Positions 1 to 6,865 of a stretch of DNA of 23,574 nt are shown piece by piece. A program made the position numbers and the translations under genes. Every line of letters starts with the position of its first letter. Positions within the stretch are counted from its first letter, which is position 1. Origin of the DNA: Dysgonomonas sp. UBA5412 (lineage in GTDB: Bacteria; Bacteroidota; Bacteroidia; Bacteroidales; Dysgonomonadaceae). The stretch is taken from the NCBI GenBank assembly GCA_002409595.1, contig DHNQ01000013.1, positions 1 to 23,574 of the forward strand. The letters run 5' to 3'. Under the pieces are notes generated by a model. The model worked only from the letters and a program-made list of their open reading frames with translations. It was not told where the DNA came from and made no database searches.

Positions 1-2
1 TT

Positions 3-476
3 TTTCAATTATTATATACATTTATGGATATTAATTACGAGATTATACCTCAATTATTAGATTTCAAACCGACATTTAACAGCAAGTATAGTTTCGTGAA
101 TGATTCAATCTATAAGAAAACAGGTCTGGATGCAGGATTAACATTTCATATTATTTTATTTCCATTGATATGGTTTGTATTATTTCTATTCTATCGTTTT
201 TTTAAAGAAATTGCTCCGAACAATAAAATGCTTGATATTTCTTTTTGTTTTCTTACAGCAGGGTATATATGTGGATACTTGGGTATATTAGTTTGGGAAA
301 AAGGAGTACTTGATTTTCTGTATTTCAAACTACTGGGAGGTGTTGTATTCGATCTAAAGGACATGTATATTGACTGTTACATCGTTTTTTTTATTATTAG
401 TACAATGAAAATAGAGAAAGAACATAAAATCAAATTAAAAGATATGATGTCTTACTTAAAGGCTTTATTTAAATGA
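3..476 (+). CDS. Signal peptidase II (LspA)-like membrane protein, 5' end outside window
   Basis: The frame is open to the left edge, so the first ATG (base 24) may be internal. From that ATG there are 150 residues. The layout follows lipoprotein signal peptidase LspA: an IIPQLLDF strand followed by FN (residues 7-19, like the IIPGFL...N segment), a TM segment at about 41-60, a second at about 72-91, then GYLGILVWEKGVLDF (84-98), FDLKD (109-113) and a last TM segment. LspA family knowledge: the catalytic aspartates lie in VDF and in FNxAD, and both match here (D97, D113). However, the conserved Asn and Asp of GNxxDR are replaced by I88 and W91. The first TM helix and the DQ..K motif expected at the N-terminus are missing and should lie upstream. 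A prolipoprotein-processing role is inferred; a divergent or inactive paralogue is possible. It is not clearly linked to the lipoproteins downstream, which lie on the other strand. Confidence 0.6.
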   Translation, partial: FQLLYTFMDINYEIIPQLLDFKPTFNSKYSFVNDSIYKKTGLDAGLTFHIILFPLIWFVLFLFYRFFKEIAPNNKMLDISFCFLTAGYICGYLGILVWEKGVLDFLYFKLLGGVVFDLKDMYIDCYIVFFIISTMKIEKEHKIKLKDMMSYLKALFK

Positions 477-560
477 AAATGCATGATAGTCGTTGTCTTG
501 GTTATAAGGTGGGAATAATAAAACTAATAGAATTTTAGCAAATTGATAATTTTGAGAAAT

Positions 561-1148
561 ATGCGAGATAGGAAAGTATTAGTGTTTCTGGCAAAGGGAT
601 TTGAGATTATGGAATTTTCAGTTTTCATCGACATTCTTGGTTGGTCCAGAGTTGATTATGGGCATCATTTATACGTTGACACTTGTGGTTTTACAGAAAA
701 AGTCATGAGCTCTTTTAATGTGCCTGTAATAGTAGATAAAACCATTGGAGAGATAAACGTAGACGAATACGATGCCTTAGCAATACCGGGTGGATTCCGG
801 GAATTTGGTTTTTATGAAGAAGCTTATGATGAAAGATTCTTAGAATTAATTAGGGAATTCAATGCAAAAGGTAAGATTATTGCAACAGTCTGTTCCGGGG
901 CATTCCCTTTAGGAAAAAGCGGAGTCCTTAAGAATCGAAAAGCAACTACTTACCATTTAAAAGACGGCTATTGGCAAGAAAAACTGAAAGGATATGGAGT
1001 GAATGTCGTGAATGAACCAATAGTAGTTGATGGTAATATTATTACGTCTTATTGTCCGGAGACAGCACCGAATGTCGCATTTGAATTATTAAAAATGCTG
1101 ACCTCGGAAGACGAAATGGCAGTAATAAAAAAAGCTATGGGGTTTTAA
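561..1148 (+). CDS. DJ-1/PfpI family protein (class I glutamine amidotransferase-like)
   Basis: This is a single-domain protein of 195 residues, the usual length for the DJ-1/ThiJ/PfpI family. Visible features are the first strand KVLVFLAKGFEIMEF with the conserved Glu (E15), the YDALAIPGG turn (70-78), and the nucleophile elbow ATVCSGAFPLGKSG with C111 as the expected reactive cysteine. A TTYH segment follows, with His132 near the active site. Family members act as glyoxalase/deglycase-like or stress-protective enzymes, or as amidases; the substrate cannot be told from sequence. I start at the ATG at 561 rather than the in-frame TTG at 543, because the fold begins directly at RKVLVFL and a purine-rich GAG precedes the ATG. 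It lies 84 bases after the LspA-like gene on the same strand. It has nothing to do with thiamine despite the old ThiJ name. Confidence 0.85.
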   Translation: MRDRKVLVFLAKGFEIMEFSVFIDILGWSRVDYGHHLYVDTCGFTEKVMSSFNVPVIVDKTIGEINVDEYDALAIPGGFREFGFYEEAYDERFLELIREFNAKGKIIATVCSGAFPLGKSGVLKNRKATTYHLKDGYWQEKLKGYGVNVVNEPIVVDGNIITSYCPETAPNVAFELLKMLTSEDEMAVIKKAMGF

Positions 1149-1353
1149 CTAAAATTTAATCATTTCAATTTCAAAATATTACAATGAATACAGATGAAGT
1201 GAAAAAAGATTTAATTTTAGACTATCTTTTAGATTATTATATACACTAGTCTATATCTATTATTCATAATTTGAGAAATTATTTTATCTTTGTCACAAGC
1301 TAATCAACCTGCTCAAAGTGGGGAAAATTGATGAAGTTATCTCATTACTTATC

Positions 1354-1779
1354 CGTTACCTATTCTTATTTTATATCAATATAATTATTTGATTATAAAA
1401 TAGATAAAAGAAAAGATTAAGCTTGTTTCTAAATCGTTACCTATGAGATGAAAATATTTTGTAATTAATTAAAATACATCCAATTACAAAAATGATTCTG
1501 TCTTGCTACATGTATAGTTAGGTCACCAAGCAAACCATCGCAAATCGCAGAAAAGCGCACAATTCCAACCTTATGATCTAAAAATCAACCAAGTAAAGCT
1601 AAGAAAAACGCAGAATAATAATCGTTACCTTTTTAGAGATATCCTACAAGATGCAATTCATAGCAAATTGCAGAATTCCAATCTCTAGCGTTTTATTCAA
1701 GAACTTGATAATAAAAACACGGAAAGCTCTAAAAAAAAGTAGTTGAAATATTTTCAAGTTCGTGGCCAAACCGTTACCT
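1354..1779 (+). repeat. Four direct copies of a CGTTACCT motif, possible integrase arm sites
   Basis: The octamer CGTTACCT occurs at 1354, 1435, 1623 and 1772, always in the same orientation and usually followed by AT-rich bases. Spacing is irregular (81, 188 and 149 bases), so this is not a CRISPR or satellite array. The next gene starts at 1815 and encodes the arm-binding domain of a tyrosine recombinase, which in this family binds short repeats near the element ends. The role as binding sites is inferred. Confidence 0.5.
1419..1523 (+). repeat. Dispersed repeat block, copy A
   Basis: Two sub-blocks recur near 14.7 kb in the same order and orientation. Bases 1419-1444 match 14667-14692 at 24 of 26 positions, and 1482-1512 match 14731-14761 at 26 of 31. 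The spacing is 63 bases here and 64 there. Between the sub-blocks the sequence has diverged. An ATAGTTAGGT word follows the second sub-block here but precedes it in copy B. The block includes CTAAATCGTTACCT (1429-1442). Confidence 0.65.
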
Positions 1780-1814
1780 AATTATTGCCAAATATGTATT
1801 AAAAATATGCACAT

Positions 1815-2057
1815 ATGAAGGTGGAAAAGTTCAAAATATTATTACATCTCAAAAAGAAGAGATTAGATAAGTTTGGTAAGAGTCCAATTATGGGACGAAT
1901 TGTTTTAAATAACTCCGTAGCAGAATTTAGTTGCAAATTATCTTGTACTCCAATGTTGTGGCAACCCGAAGTAAATCGATTGAAAGGAAAAAGTCGTGAA
2001 GCAGTAGAAACATTGACTATGATAGCAAAACAAGTGCTATTCAAAGAGATGCTATGA
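1815..2057 (+). pseudogene. Truncated tyrosine recombinase (N-terminal arm-binding domain only)
   Basis: This 80-residue ORF reads MKVEKFKILLHLKKKRLDKF, then GKSPIMGRI, FSCKLSCTP, LW, and RLKGKSREAVE. That is the signature of the N-terminal arm-DNA-binding domain of Bacteroides phage/transposon-type tyrosine integrases, normally about 400 residues long. Homology stops near residue 65 and the ORF ends at residue 80. The core-binding domain and the catalytic R-H-R-Y residues are absent here and not found downstream. The fragment therefore cannot recombine DNA, though it could in principle still bind arm sites. Its stop overlaps the start of the next ORF (ATGATG at 2054), so the break probably came from a deletion joining unrelated DNA. 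The repeats just upstream fit the control or attachment region of the original element. Confidence 0.75.
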
Positions 2058-2452
2058 TGCATAATGGTCAAATGACAAGCCTTAAAGTTTATTCGTATAA
2101 TTTAGAAGGAACTAAACGATCATTAGTAAGGGAAGGAACTTGGCTTAAAGATGGTACTATACTTATCTCTAGAAAATTTGACCCTGTGTATAATAAATGG
2201 ATTGAAAGTGCTGGAAAATCGTCTAATGGTAGATTTTGGTATGATAAGTATGGCTACAATGAAAAATACAATGTTAACGATACAGTATATGTTTGGTCAA
2301 ATAAATACAAAGAAATCTTTGAAGGCAAATATTTAGATGGCATACGTTTATACACTAAAAAAGAGACTATGATTATGAAAGAACAAGCAATACAAGATTC
2401 AATAGCATACGTAAAAGAACTTGAGGAAATTGATAGACCATATTTAGAATAA
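2054..2452 (+). CDS. Hypothetical protein of 132 residues
   Basis: I do not recognise this protein. It begins at ATG 2054, overlapping the end of the integrase remnant by four bases. It is rich in aromatic residues and charges (KFDPVYNKWIES, GRFWYDKYGYNEKYN, DTVYVWSNKY) and ends in a charged, probably helical tail (EQAIQDSIAYVKELEEIDRPYLE is the last part). No signal peptide or membrane segment is visible. The strand-like WLKDGTILISRKFD and FEGKYLDGIRLY segments suggest a small beta-rich domain. Because it abuts a broken integrase, it may itself be the 3' remainder of a longer gene whose 5' part was lost. A strong hairpin terminator lies 50 bases past its stop. Confidence 0.5.
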   Translation: MMHNGQMTSLKVYSYNLEGTKRSLVREGTWLKDGTILISRKFDPVYNKWIESAGKSSNGRFWYDKYGYNEKYNVNDTVYVWSNKYKEIFEGKYLDGIRLYTKKETMIMKEQAIQDSIAYVKELEEIDRPYLE

Positions 2453-2501
2453 GCAATGGGAAAATAACATTGTACTTAAGTAAATTGCTTGTAGTACATA
2501 T

Positions 2502-2539
2502 AAAATGGGTTGTCCTCAATTACGAAGACAACCCATTTT
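2502..2539. terminator. Perfect 13-bp hairpin terminator between convergent genes
   Basis: AAAATGGGTTGTC (2502-2514) and GACAACCCATTTT (2527-2539) are exact inverted complements around a 12-base loop. The stem ends in A/T runs on both sides, so it can work in both directions. It lies between the stop of the + strand gene at 2452 and the end of the minus-strand CDC-like operon at 2607. Confidence 0.85.
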
Positions 2540-2606
2540 GTTTGATAAGGATAATTCCTAAAATATTTATTGGTACACTACTGTATATAGATGGGAATCA
2601 TTAATA

Positions 2607-4097
2607 TCAAGGAATTGCAAACTTAACATTATCATCAGTAATTGGATTATAACCTAAGGGTGCATAATCACTACTTTCTTGCAATAGATAGGTGTTCCAT
2701 GTAGTATAACTTGGTATAACTTTAAAACCGTCATACGGAGAACCCTCTCTTCTCGCTGGATGATACTCGGAAGTCCACTGATTTACTAATAAAGTCATCG
2801 AGGTTTGGTAGCCTGCATTATAAAATACATAATCCTTATGGACAGGATCTCTGTCAATATCTCCCCCCCCTGTTTCAACGGTTGTACGCCGCAACTTAAT
2901 CTTCATATCAGGAGGGGCTATTGTTGGTATTTTAGACTTATTCCTATAAAAATTGACCATTAGATCTCCCCGGTTTCTGATGATAGACGGGGCATTGCTT
3001 GGGTTACTTTTCCATTTTAATTCAAGATAAATGGGTTCTCTTTTAATGCTATACTTAAATTTGACACTTACAGGAGAATTGTCTTTTACGTGGTTAAAAG
3101 TACAGAATAAAGGCGCTCCCGGCTCATTCTTCGAAAAAGTTCCTTTTTTAATATGTTGGATAAATCCGCTGTAGCCTTTAAACGTTTCAACAGAAGTACT
3201 CCCATTACCTCCAATTAGATATACACGAAAATCACACCCCTCTAAGAACGATTCTTCTTCGGTAGTAAGACTTGACGATCCACTAACAAATAACTTACTG
3301 AATGTTTTATTTATAATGGTTTCGGCATTATGTACAGCTTCATTTGTTTCTATTGTGAGAATCCCCAGCCGTCCATACGTAATAGAATTTACATATACCG
3401 CTTCATTAATTAGATTTGACGGAATAGATGCAATTTGCCCCTGAGGATAATCCATTACGATCTTAAAACTTGTTTGGTAAAATTTCACGTATAACCCTGT
3501 CGCTTTACTTATAGTATGATCGATTCCTTCAGTAGAAGTATTGGATTTCCAAAAAAGAGCTCCTGTATTAACATTACTTCCAAACGCAACTTTAAGTTCA
3601 TTATATGATGTAAATTGCTCTGTTGTAAAATTAAACTCTCCATTTTGGCTAAAGTTACCTTTAGCTGTTTGTTCCTGAATATAACTCATATATTTGGAAA
3701 ATGAGGGATTTTCTATCACCAGAGGATTCATTCCGGGTAATGTTGAAGAAACAGTTATTGGATTTCTTGGATATATAAGCGGATTATAATTACAATCCGC
3801 CACTGAAGATTTTGTCAAAATATTTCCTATCCAAATATGAGGTTGCAATTCCGGCAATACAACAGACTCAAAGCATTCCACTTCCCGTATTTCTGTAAAA
3901 GGATCACTTGTACTGGCTCTAAGCTTAACACCTGAATTAGCGCGCAGAATATTGCCAACTGCTCGTGTGGTATTAATATCAATTACAATATCCTTATTTG
4001 AAACAAAATCGATACTCTCATCCTCCTTAACACAACCTGCAATTGCAAATACACAAACTATAATTAAGGCCAATTTTATTTTATATAAACTTTTCAT
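2607..4097 (-). CDS. CDC-like (thiol-activated cytolysin family) lipoprotein, long form
   Basis: Residues 1-22 form a lipoprotein signal with the lipobox ending IAGC (C22). The acidic stretch VKEDESID follows, as in Bacteroidota export signals that send lipoproteins to the cell surface. The core (about 160-355) aligns by eye with the pore-forming part of cholesterol-dependent cytolysins: YNELKVAFGSNVN (165-177), QTSFKIVMDYPQ (208-219), VNSITYGRLGILTIET (236-251), FRVYLIGG (290-297) and FNHVKDNSPV (334-343). These parallel the SVAYGR, VVLGG and FLKDNSVA blocks of perfringolysin. About 140 residues follow where classical CDCs carry membrane-binding domain 4. This tail has no recognisable undecapeptide (ECTGLAWEWWR), so cholesterol binding is not expected. 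It is the last gene of a three-gene operon, 25 bases after its neighbour. Long/short CDC-like pairs are known in Bacteroidota as antibacterial pore formers. The family call is firm; target and activity are inferred. Confidence 0.83.
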   Translation of the reverse strand: MKSLYKIKLALIIVCVFAIAGCVKEDESIDFVSNKDIVIDINTTRAVGNILRANSGVKLRASTSDPFTEIREVECFESVVLPELQPHIWIGNILTKSSVADCNYNPLIYPRNPITVSSTLPGMNPLVIENPSFSKYMSYIQEQTAKGNFSQNGEFNFTTEQFTSYNELKVAFGSNVNTGALFWKSNTSTEGIDHTISKATGLYVKFYQTSFKIVMDYPQGQIASIPSNLINEAVYVNSITYGRLGILTIETNEAVHNAETIINKTFSKLFVSGSSSLTTEEESFLEGCDFRVYLIGGNGSTSVETFKGYSGFIQHIKKGTFSKNEPGAPLFCTFNHVKDNSPVSVKFKYSIKREPIYLELKWKSNPSNAPSIIRNRGDLMVNFYRNKSKIPTIAPPDMKIKLRRTTVETGGGDIDRDPVHKDYVFYNAGYQTSMTLLVNQWTSEYHPARREGSPYDGFKVIPSYTTWNTYLLQESSDYAPLGYNPITDDNVKFAIP

Positions 4098-4122
4098 AAG
4101 CGAAAATTTTATTTAATATGAG

Positions 4123-5181
4123 TTATTTATCTGTTGCAAACGTAGTGCTGAACACTGAATTATTGTGCACATAGTTGGCTGTAAAAAAGATTGGCACACC
4201 TGGAATGTCACGGGTAAATTCTCCTCCATTTATAATGAAGTTTTTAAATTCATCATAACCTTCAACAATTTTAGCTACATCTTGCCCTTTACCTCCGGAT
4301 ACAAATATCTTCATAGAAGACTGGGTCAGTATATCTTTATATTCTGTCGATATATTTAGCTCTCCGTTTACTTTCCCGGCTGTCAATGCTGCTTTAAATG
4401 CCGTTTTTAGCTCATTATAGGAATAATCACTTTCGATGGCGATAATTCCCATTCTTCCGAATATAATAGAGTTTATATACACAGGAGTTTGAGTTTGCAC
4501 AGAGCTAAGATCCCCATTATTAAGAAAGACATTACCATCATAAGGATAATCCATAATTACAGAAAAATTCTTCTGAACTATGCGGGCAAATAATGCTGAC
4601 TTTGATTTTATTTTTTGGCTATTAACGGATGCATCAAGCTTGAAGACACTTGCAATATTAACATTAGCTCCAAAAGCTAACTTAAGTTCCCTGTAATAAG
4701 AAAATTCCCTGAAATCATATTCAAAATAAAGAGACTGTTTGCCTGTGAAATTAGGTGATTCAACGGCTTTATTGAGAGATCTGTACATACCTGCTACAGA
4801 CGGTCTTTGTATATAATCAAAATAATATCGGGGAAATGTATACGATACATCAATGGGATCAACTGGATTGGAAATCCAATTAAAAGTTAAGTCTTGAACG
4901 GAAGCTGCACTGTAAACCCCTCCAACATATAAGTTAGAATTAGTCACAGCCATTTCATGGCTGTGATTATCGGATGAACTTCGAAGTAAATTACTATCAG
5001 GATGGTAAGATTCATCCCATTCCAAAGAAGAAGTTGGCAAAACGATGGGCTCGGCAACATACTTAGATGTCGTATCTAATGGAGTTTGCTCTGAATTATC
5101 TTCGGAACAAGAAAATAAAAATAAGCAAGAAGCCATTGCTATCGCAATAACTCTGCATCCGAATAAAGTTTGGTTTGTCAT
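4123..5181 (-). CDS. CDC-like lipoprotein, short form lacking domain 4
   Basis: This is a lipoprotein of 352 residues with lipobox LFSC (C25) followed by SEDNSEQ, an acidic surface-export type sequence. The CDC-like core is clear: YYRELKLAFGANVN (162-175), VQKNFSVIMDYPYDG (202-216), VYINSIIFGRMGIIAIES (234-251), MKIFVSGGKGQ (290-300) and FTANYVHNNSVFSTTF (333-348). The protein stops right after this last strand, so it contains domains 1-3 only and lacks the C-terminal domain present in the downstream long form. It is the middle gene, 31 bases after the BACON-fused gene and 25 before the long gene, so all three should be made from one mRNA. In family terms it would be the short partner that assembles with a long form. 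Whether pores are made, and in what membrane, cannot be read from sequence. A purely adhesive or binding role remains possible. Confidence 0.83.
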   Translation of the reverse strand: MTNQTLFGCRVIAIAMASCLFLFSCSEDNSEQTPLDTTSKYVAEPIVLPTSSLEWDESYHPDSNLLRSSSDNHSHEMAVTNSNLYVGGVYSAASVQDLTFNWISNPVDPIDVSYTFPRYYFDYIQRPSVAGMYRSLNKAVESPNFTGKQSLYFEYDFREFSYYRELKLAFGANVNIASVFKLDASVNSQKIKSKSALFARIVQKNFSVIMDYPYDGNVFLNNGDLSSVQTQTPVYINSIIFGRMGIIAIESDYSYNELKTAFKAALTAGKVNGELNISTEYKDILTQSSMKIFVSGGKGQDVAKIVEGYDEFKNFIINGGEFTRDIPGVPIFFTANYVHNNSVFSTTFATDK

Positions 5182-5212
5182 AATAATTTTGTAAAGTTTA
5201 TATTAAGAAGAC

Positions 5213-6472
5213 TTAAAACATTTTGAATGTTAATTCGAAATCACCGACTGAATTATTATTATAAGTGTTTATGGAAAAACTCAGCGGTATTATGGGTTGA
5301 TCTTTAATCTCAGAAACAAACATACTGATAACATCTATCCCCTTAGTCGTATTTATATTCCCATCTTTATTAAAAAAGAGATAATTAGCGTTTATACTGC
5401 TTTTTACCTTCTCTTCATCTTCGGTTAATGGTAGACCTTTCATGATTTTACCTATCACCAATGTCGATGTTTTATAATCATAGTCTGTTTCTACAATAAG
5501 AAATGCCATTTTACCATAGTTTATATTACTTATATAAGAAAGTTCTTTTTTCTCATTCTCTGGGATCGTTTCTTTTATCAAATTGGCAGGAAGATCCATC
5601 GTTGTATTAAAAAGGATATTACAATAGCTATATATAAGTCCCGTCCGGTTTTTTAATTCATTTTGGGTATAGGATTTTCCTGTTATAATTTCATCTAATT
5701 TTAAGCCTAAGTTTCCTACACCTAGTAGATTTAAGTGTTTGTACGAATTATATTGAATAGGTGATGTTTGATATGAAAAACTGATATTCTGAGTTGGTGT
5801 CTTAGATTTTACTTCATCGTATAGCCCATTTGTATTTTCAAATGAGGGATAAACTGACTCTCTTGAATAAAATTTTCCGTTGACAAAAGCGCTTGTTGTT
5901 ATAGGATTATAAGAATATTGAGTAGTTTCTTTCACCCCACTAATTCCATTCAGTTTTTTTTGAATTAAATTTCCATGGTAAATTTTATCCTTGATTGAGG
6001 AATTTATATAAATCTCATTTGCAGATATTCTATAATTGCGCTCGGTATTATCATTTTCTGAATCATATTCAACACTTGAAAAAGAGTTTACCGGAAATGT
6101 GTGCCAATCTAATGAGGATTTATTTTGTATTCCTTCTTGTGAAATATATAAGGAACAGGATTTATCTTCATAAATAAAAGTTATTGTTGCTTCTCTACTT
6201 TGGAATGTGTGATTAGGAGAAATAGTTATTTCTACATTATAAGTTGAACTTTTTTTCTTTTCAATATTACACCACTCAGGAATACTTGATGAAAGAATAT
6301 TCCAATTGTCATCATTAGATTGAACCTTGATTGTTTGGGTAATACCTGTATAGTCTGTGGAAATCTTGTCTTCACTTAATGAGATTGAATAGTCTTCCAC
6401 TTGTTGGTGGTCATCACATGCTGTAAAAATCAAAAGGAATAGTAGTAGATAGCTCAATTTTTTCATATCCAT
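5213..6472 (-). CDS. BACON-domain CDC-like lipoprotein, first gene behind a TPP riboswitch
   Basis: From the chosen ATG at 6472 there are 419 residues; ATG 6466 and an upstream ATG at 6493 are alternatives. I prefer 6472 because it places a compact signal peptide (KKLSYLLLFLLIFTAC) near the start; C19 is lipidated and DDHQQVED follows. Residues about 28-114 form a BACON domain (SISLSEDKIS, WNILSS, WCNI, VEITISPN, REATITF, LYISQEG), a beta-sandwich common at the N-terminus of Bacteroidota surface proteins. The rest (about 145-419) is a CDC-like core with SYISNINYGKMAFLIVETD (312-330) and NTYNNNSVGDFELTF near the end. It stops without a domain 4. The homology is weaker than in its two neighbours. 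The TPP aptamer ends about 54 bases before this start, so translation or transcription of the operon should depend on thiamine pyrophosphate. The BACON part may bind a surface glycan or partner; this is inferred. Confidence 0.78.
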   Translation of the reverse strand: MDMKKLSYLLLFLLIFTACDDHQQVEDYSISLSEDKISTDYTGITQTIKVQSNDDNWNILSSSIPEWCNIEKKKSSTYNVEITISPNHTFQSREATITFIYEDKSCSLYISQEGIQNKSSLDWHTFPVNSFSSVEYDSENDNTERNYRISANEIYINSSIKDKIYHGNLIQKKLNGISGVKETTQYSYNPITTSAFVNGKFYSRESVYPSFENTNGLYDEVKSKTPTQNISFSYQTSPIQYNSYKHLNLLGVGNLGLKLDEIITGKSYTQNELKNRTGLIYSYCNILFNTTMDLPANLIKETIPENEKKELSYISNINYGKMAFLIVETDYDYKTSTLVIGKIMKGLPLTEDEEKVKSSINANYLFFNKDGNINTTKGIDVISMFVSEIKDQPIIPLSFSINTYNNNSVGDFELTFKMF

Positions 6473-6525
6473 ATTATTTAATTTAATAATCAAATAATCA
6501 AGGATTGAAAAAAAGGCTAATAAGA

Positions 6526-6599
6526 AATCATTCCTACGACAGCATTATCTGCATCAGGTATAAGGGTATAATCTCAGTCTTTCGACACCCCTTGATTAT
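6526..6599 (-). promoter_or_regulatory. TPP riboswitch in front of the CDC-like operon
   Basis: On the minus strand the conserved THI-box elements occur in order: AAUCA of P1, AGGGGUGUC, CUGAGA, UACCCUUAUACCUGAUGC, AGAUAAUGCUG and GUCGUAGGAAUGAUU. P1 pairs AAUCA with UGAUU. P2 pairs GUC with GAC where the second aptamer (13544-13618) has GCC with GGC. P4 pairs CAG with CUG where the other has CGG with CCG. Such paired changes point to a functional fold. The aptamer's 5' edge (6590-6599) is complementary over ten bases to 6494-6503, between the aptamer and the start codon, which gives a ready switch structure. It lies downstream of a TAnnTTTG box and upstream of the BACON/CDC-like gene, with no thiamine gene in the unit. 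Confidence 0.92.
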
Positions 6600-6605
6600 G
6601 TATTG

Positions 6606-6613
6606 CAAACGTA
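6606..6613 (-). promoter_or_regulatory. Bacteroidota -7 promoter box TACGTTTG for the CDC-like operon
   Basis: TACGTTTG on the minus strand fits the TAnnTTTG consensus of the primary sigma factor in this phylum. Transcription would start near 6600, exactly at the 5' edge of the TPP aptamer. The thi operon has the same arrangement (TACATTTG at 13629-13636). No clear -33 TTTG is visible. Confidence 0.6.
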
Positions 6614-6824
6614 CAATATATTTTATTAAATTAGGGTCTTTTTTTTCTAATATTTTTTCATCTTTTCACAAAAAAACATTCTATATATTCGCTTTATTTC
6701 AATTAAAAAGAGGATTTTTCTTTTAACAGAGAAACTCAGCTAAAATGAAATAAAAACTTCAGCCTGTTATTAAGGTAAAGAACCCTTAACGTATTAAATA
6801 AAGAAATGTTGTATTGACTACATT

Positions 6825-6840
6825 ACGTTCAGCTGAACGT
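6825..6840. other. Perfect 16-bp palindrome after thiF
   Basis: ACGTTCAGCTGAACGT is fully self-complementary with no loop. It lies 26 bases past the thiF stop and upstream of the CDC-like promoter. It could be an operator for a dimeric regulator, or part of a weak terminator. A six-base inverted repeat TTAAGG/CCTTAA (6770-6775, 6784-6789) lies next to it. Neither has a clear T-run, so I do not call a terminator. Confidence 0.5.
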
Positions 6841-6865
6841 TGTTTATCAAAGGGTATTTCGTGCA

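Larger units (their letters stand above)
1149..1814. other. Non-coding stretch upstream of the integrase remnant
   Basis: About 660 AT-rich bases contain no convincing gene. The stretch holds four direct copies of CGTTACCT (1354-1361, 1435-1442, 1623-1630, 1772-1779). It also has two related GCAAATYGCAGAA segments (1540-1552 and 1663-1675) and one copy of a roughly 105-base block found again near 14.7 kb. It lies directly before a truncated tyrosine recombinase. I infer that it is the attachment/arm-site region or end of a decayed integrative element. Confidence 0.6.

Noticed and set aside
1184..1249. A 21-codon frame starting MNTDEVKKDL
   Set aside because: Too short, without a recognisable family or partner; it could be a remnant but cannot be supported.
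1354..1779. CGTTACCT repeats as a CRISPR array
   Set aside because: The repeated unit is only eight bases and the spacing is irregular; no cas genes are present.
1799..2071. A 90-codon minus-strand frame
   Set aside because: It is antisense to the integrase remnant, whose N-terminal domain is clearly recognisable on the + strand.
2607..6472. MACPF/perforin family as the identity of the three lipoproteins
   Set aside because: MACPF proteins share the fold, but the order of YGR, LGG/SGG and DNS/NNS blocks matches the cholesterol-dependent cytolysin family better. The MACPF signature Y/W-G-T/S-H-F/Y was not found.
6505..6726. A 73-codon + strand frame upstream of the CDC-like operon
   Set aside because: It runs through the TPP aptamer and the promoter box of the minus-strand unit and resembles no protein.
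6770..6789. TTAAGG/CCTTAA hairpin as the thi operon terminator
   Set aside because: The stem has only six mostly A/T pairs and no T-run follows directly, so it is too weak to call.
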